From the NCBI GenBank assembly GCA_049999765.1, contig JBNGIQ010002142.1, positions 1 through 42,292 of the forward strand: a stretch of DNA of 42,292 nucleotides, in the 5' to 3' direction. Source of the DNA: Phaeoceros laevis. Taxonomy: Eukaryota > Anthocerotophyta > Anthocerotopsida > Notothyladales. A program made the translations under genes and the position numbers. The notes below the pieces were generated by a model. That model had not been told where the DNA came from and ran no database searches. It saw only the letters and a program-made list of their open reading frames with translations. Below are positions 42,283 through 42,292 of this stretch, in pieces. Numbering within the stretch: position 1 is the stretch's first letter; every line of letters begins with the position of its first letter.

Positions 42283-42292
42283 AAGTACAATG

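Noticed and set aside
1-42292. CRISPR arrays, bacterial operons, rRNA genes or intact transposons
   Set aside because: None was seen: no regularly spaced identical repeats, no ribosome-binding-site-led gene clusters, no transposase or reverse-transcriptase motifs and no paired terminal repeats with target-site duplications.

Overview
The window looks like nuclear DNA of a land plant. Evidence: multi-exon genes with short GT-AG introns (about 75-260 bp), an intronless PLS-class PPR-DYW organelle RNA-editing factor, and a plant-type TRP/TRFL telomere-repeat-binding protein. The PPR protein ends in Asp-Arg-His instead of Asp-Tyr-Trp. From memory, such DYW variants are known mainly from hornworts, lycophytes and ferns, the plants with reverse U-to-C editing. 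With the compact gene layout this makes a hornwort-like genome my best guess, but that is inference.

Layout. 1-4279: degenerate sequence, with a broken TPR-protein gene (773-1705), copy 1 of a ~545-bp duplicated block (2112-2657) and a minus-strand coding remnant. 4280-5872: two small intronless minus-strand genes, a secreted PDI-like protein with a degenerate active site and a cysteine-rich orphan. 6010-6553: copy 2 of the block, ending at the stop of the next gene. 6548-25473: the main content, two full-size ABCG/PDR transporters arranged head to head (minus 6548-15719, plus 17156-25473) around a 1.4-kb spacer. I could splice both across 29 exons without frame breaks, to 1646 and 1529 aa. 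25590-27818: PPR-DYW gene, convergent with the second transporter. 27819-31080: mostly non-coding, AT-rich and repeat-like, ending in a promoter with two inverted E2F-type motifs. 31081-33180: RAD7-like leucine-rich-repeat protein. 33181-36273: AT-rich repeats, then a GC-rich stretch that may hold 5' UTR of the next gene. 36274-40455: nine-exon TRP/TRFL gene (948 aa). 40456-42292: non-coding with small repeats.

The most notable observation is that both PDR transporters carry a PDZ-like domain between the first nucleotide-binding domain and the first membrane domain, which textbook PDR proteins lack. Both also share a GC-AG intron between the ABC signature and Walker B of NBD1, supported by reading frame and residue spacing. 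The transporters are an inverted duplicate pair that may share regulation. The RAD7-like and TRP genes both belong to genome maintenance, and the paired E2F motifs fit S-phase expression of the former. All names rest on motif recognition by eye; no database search was run.
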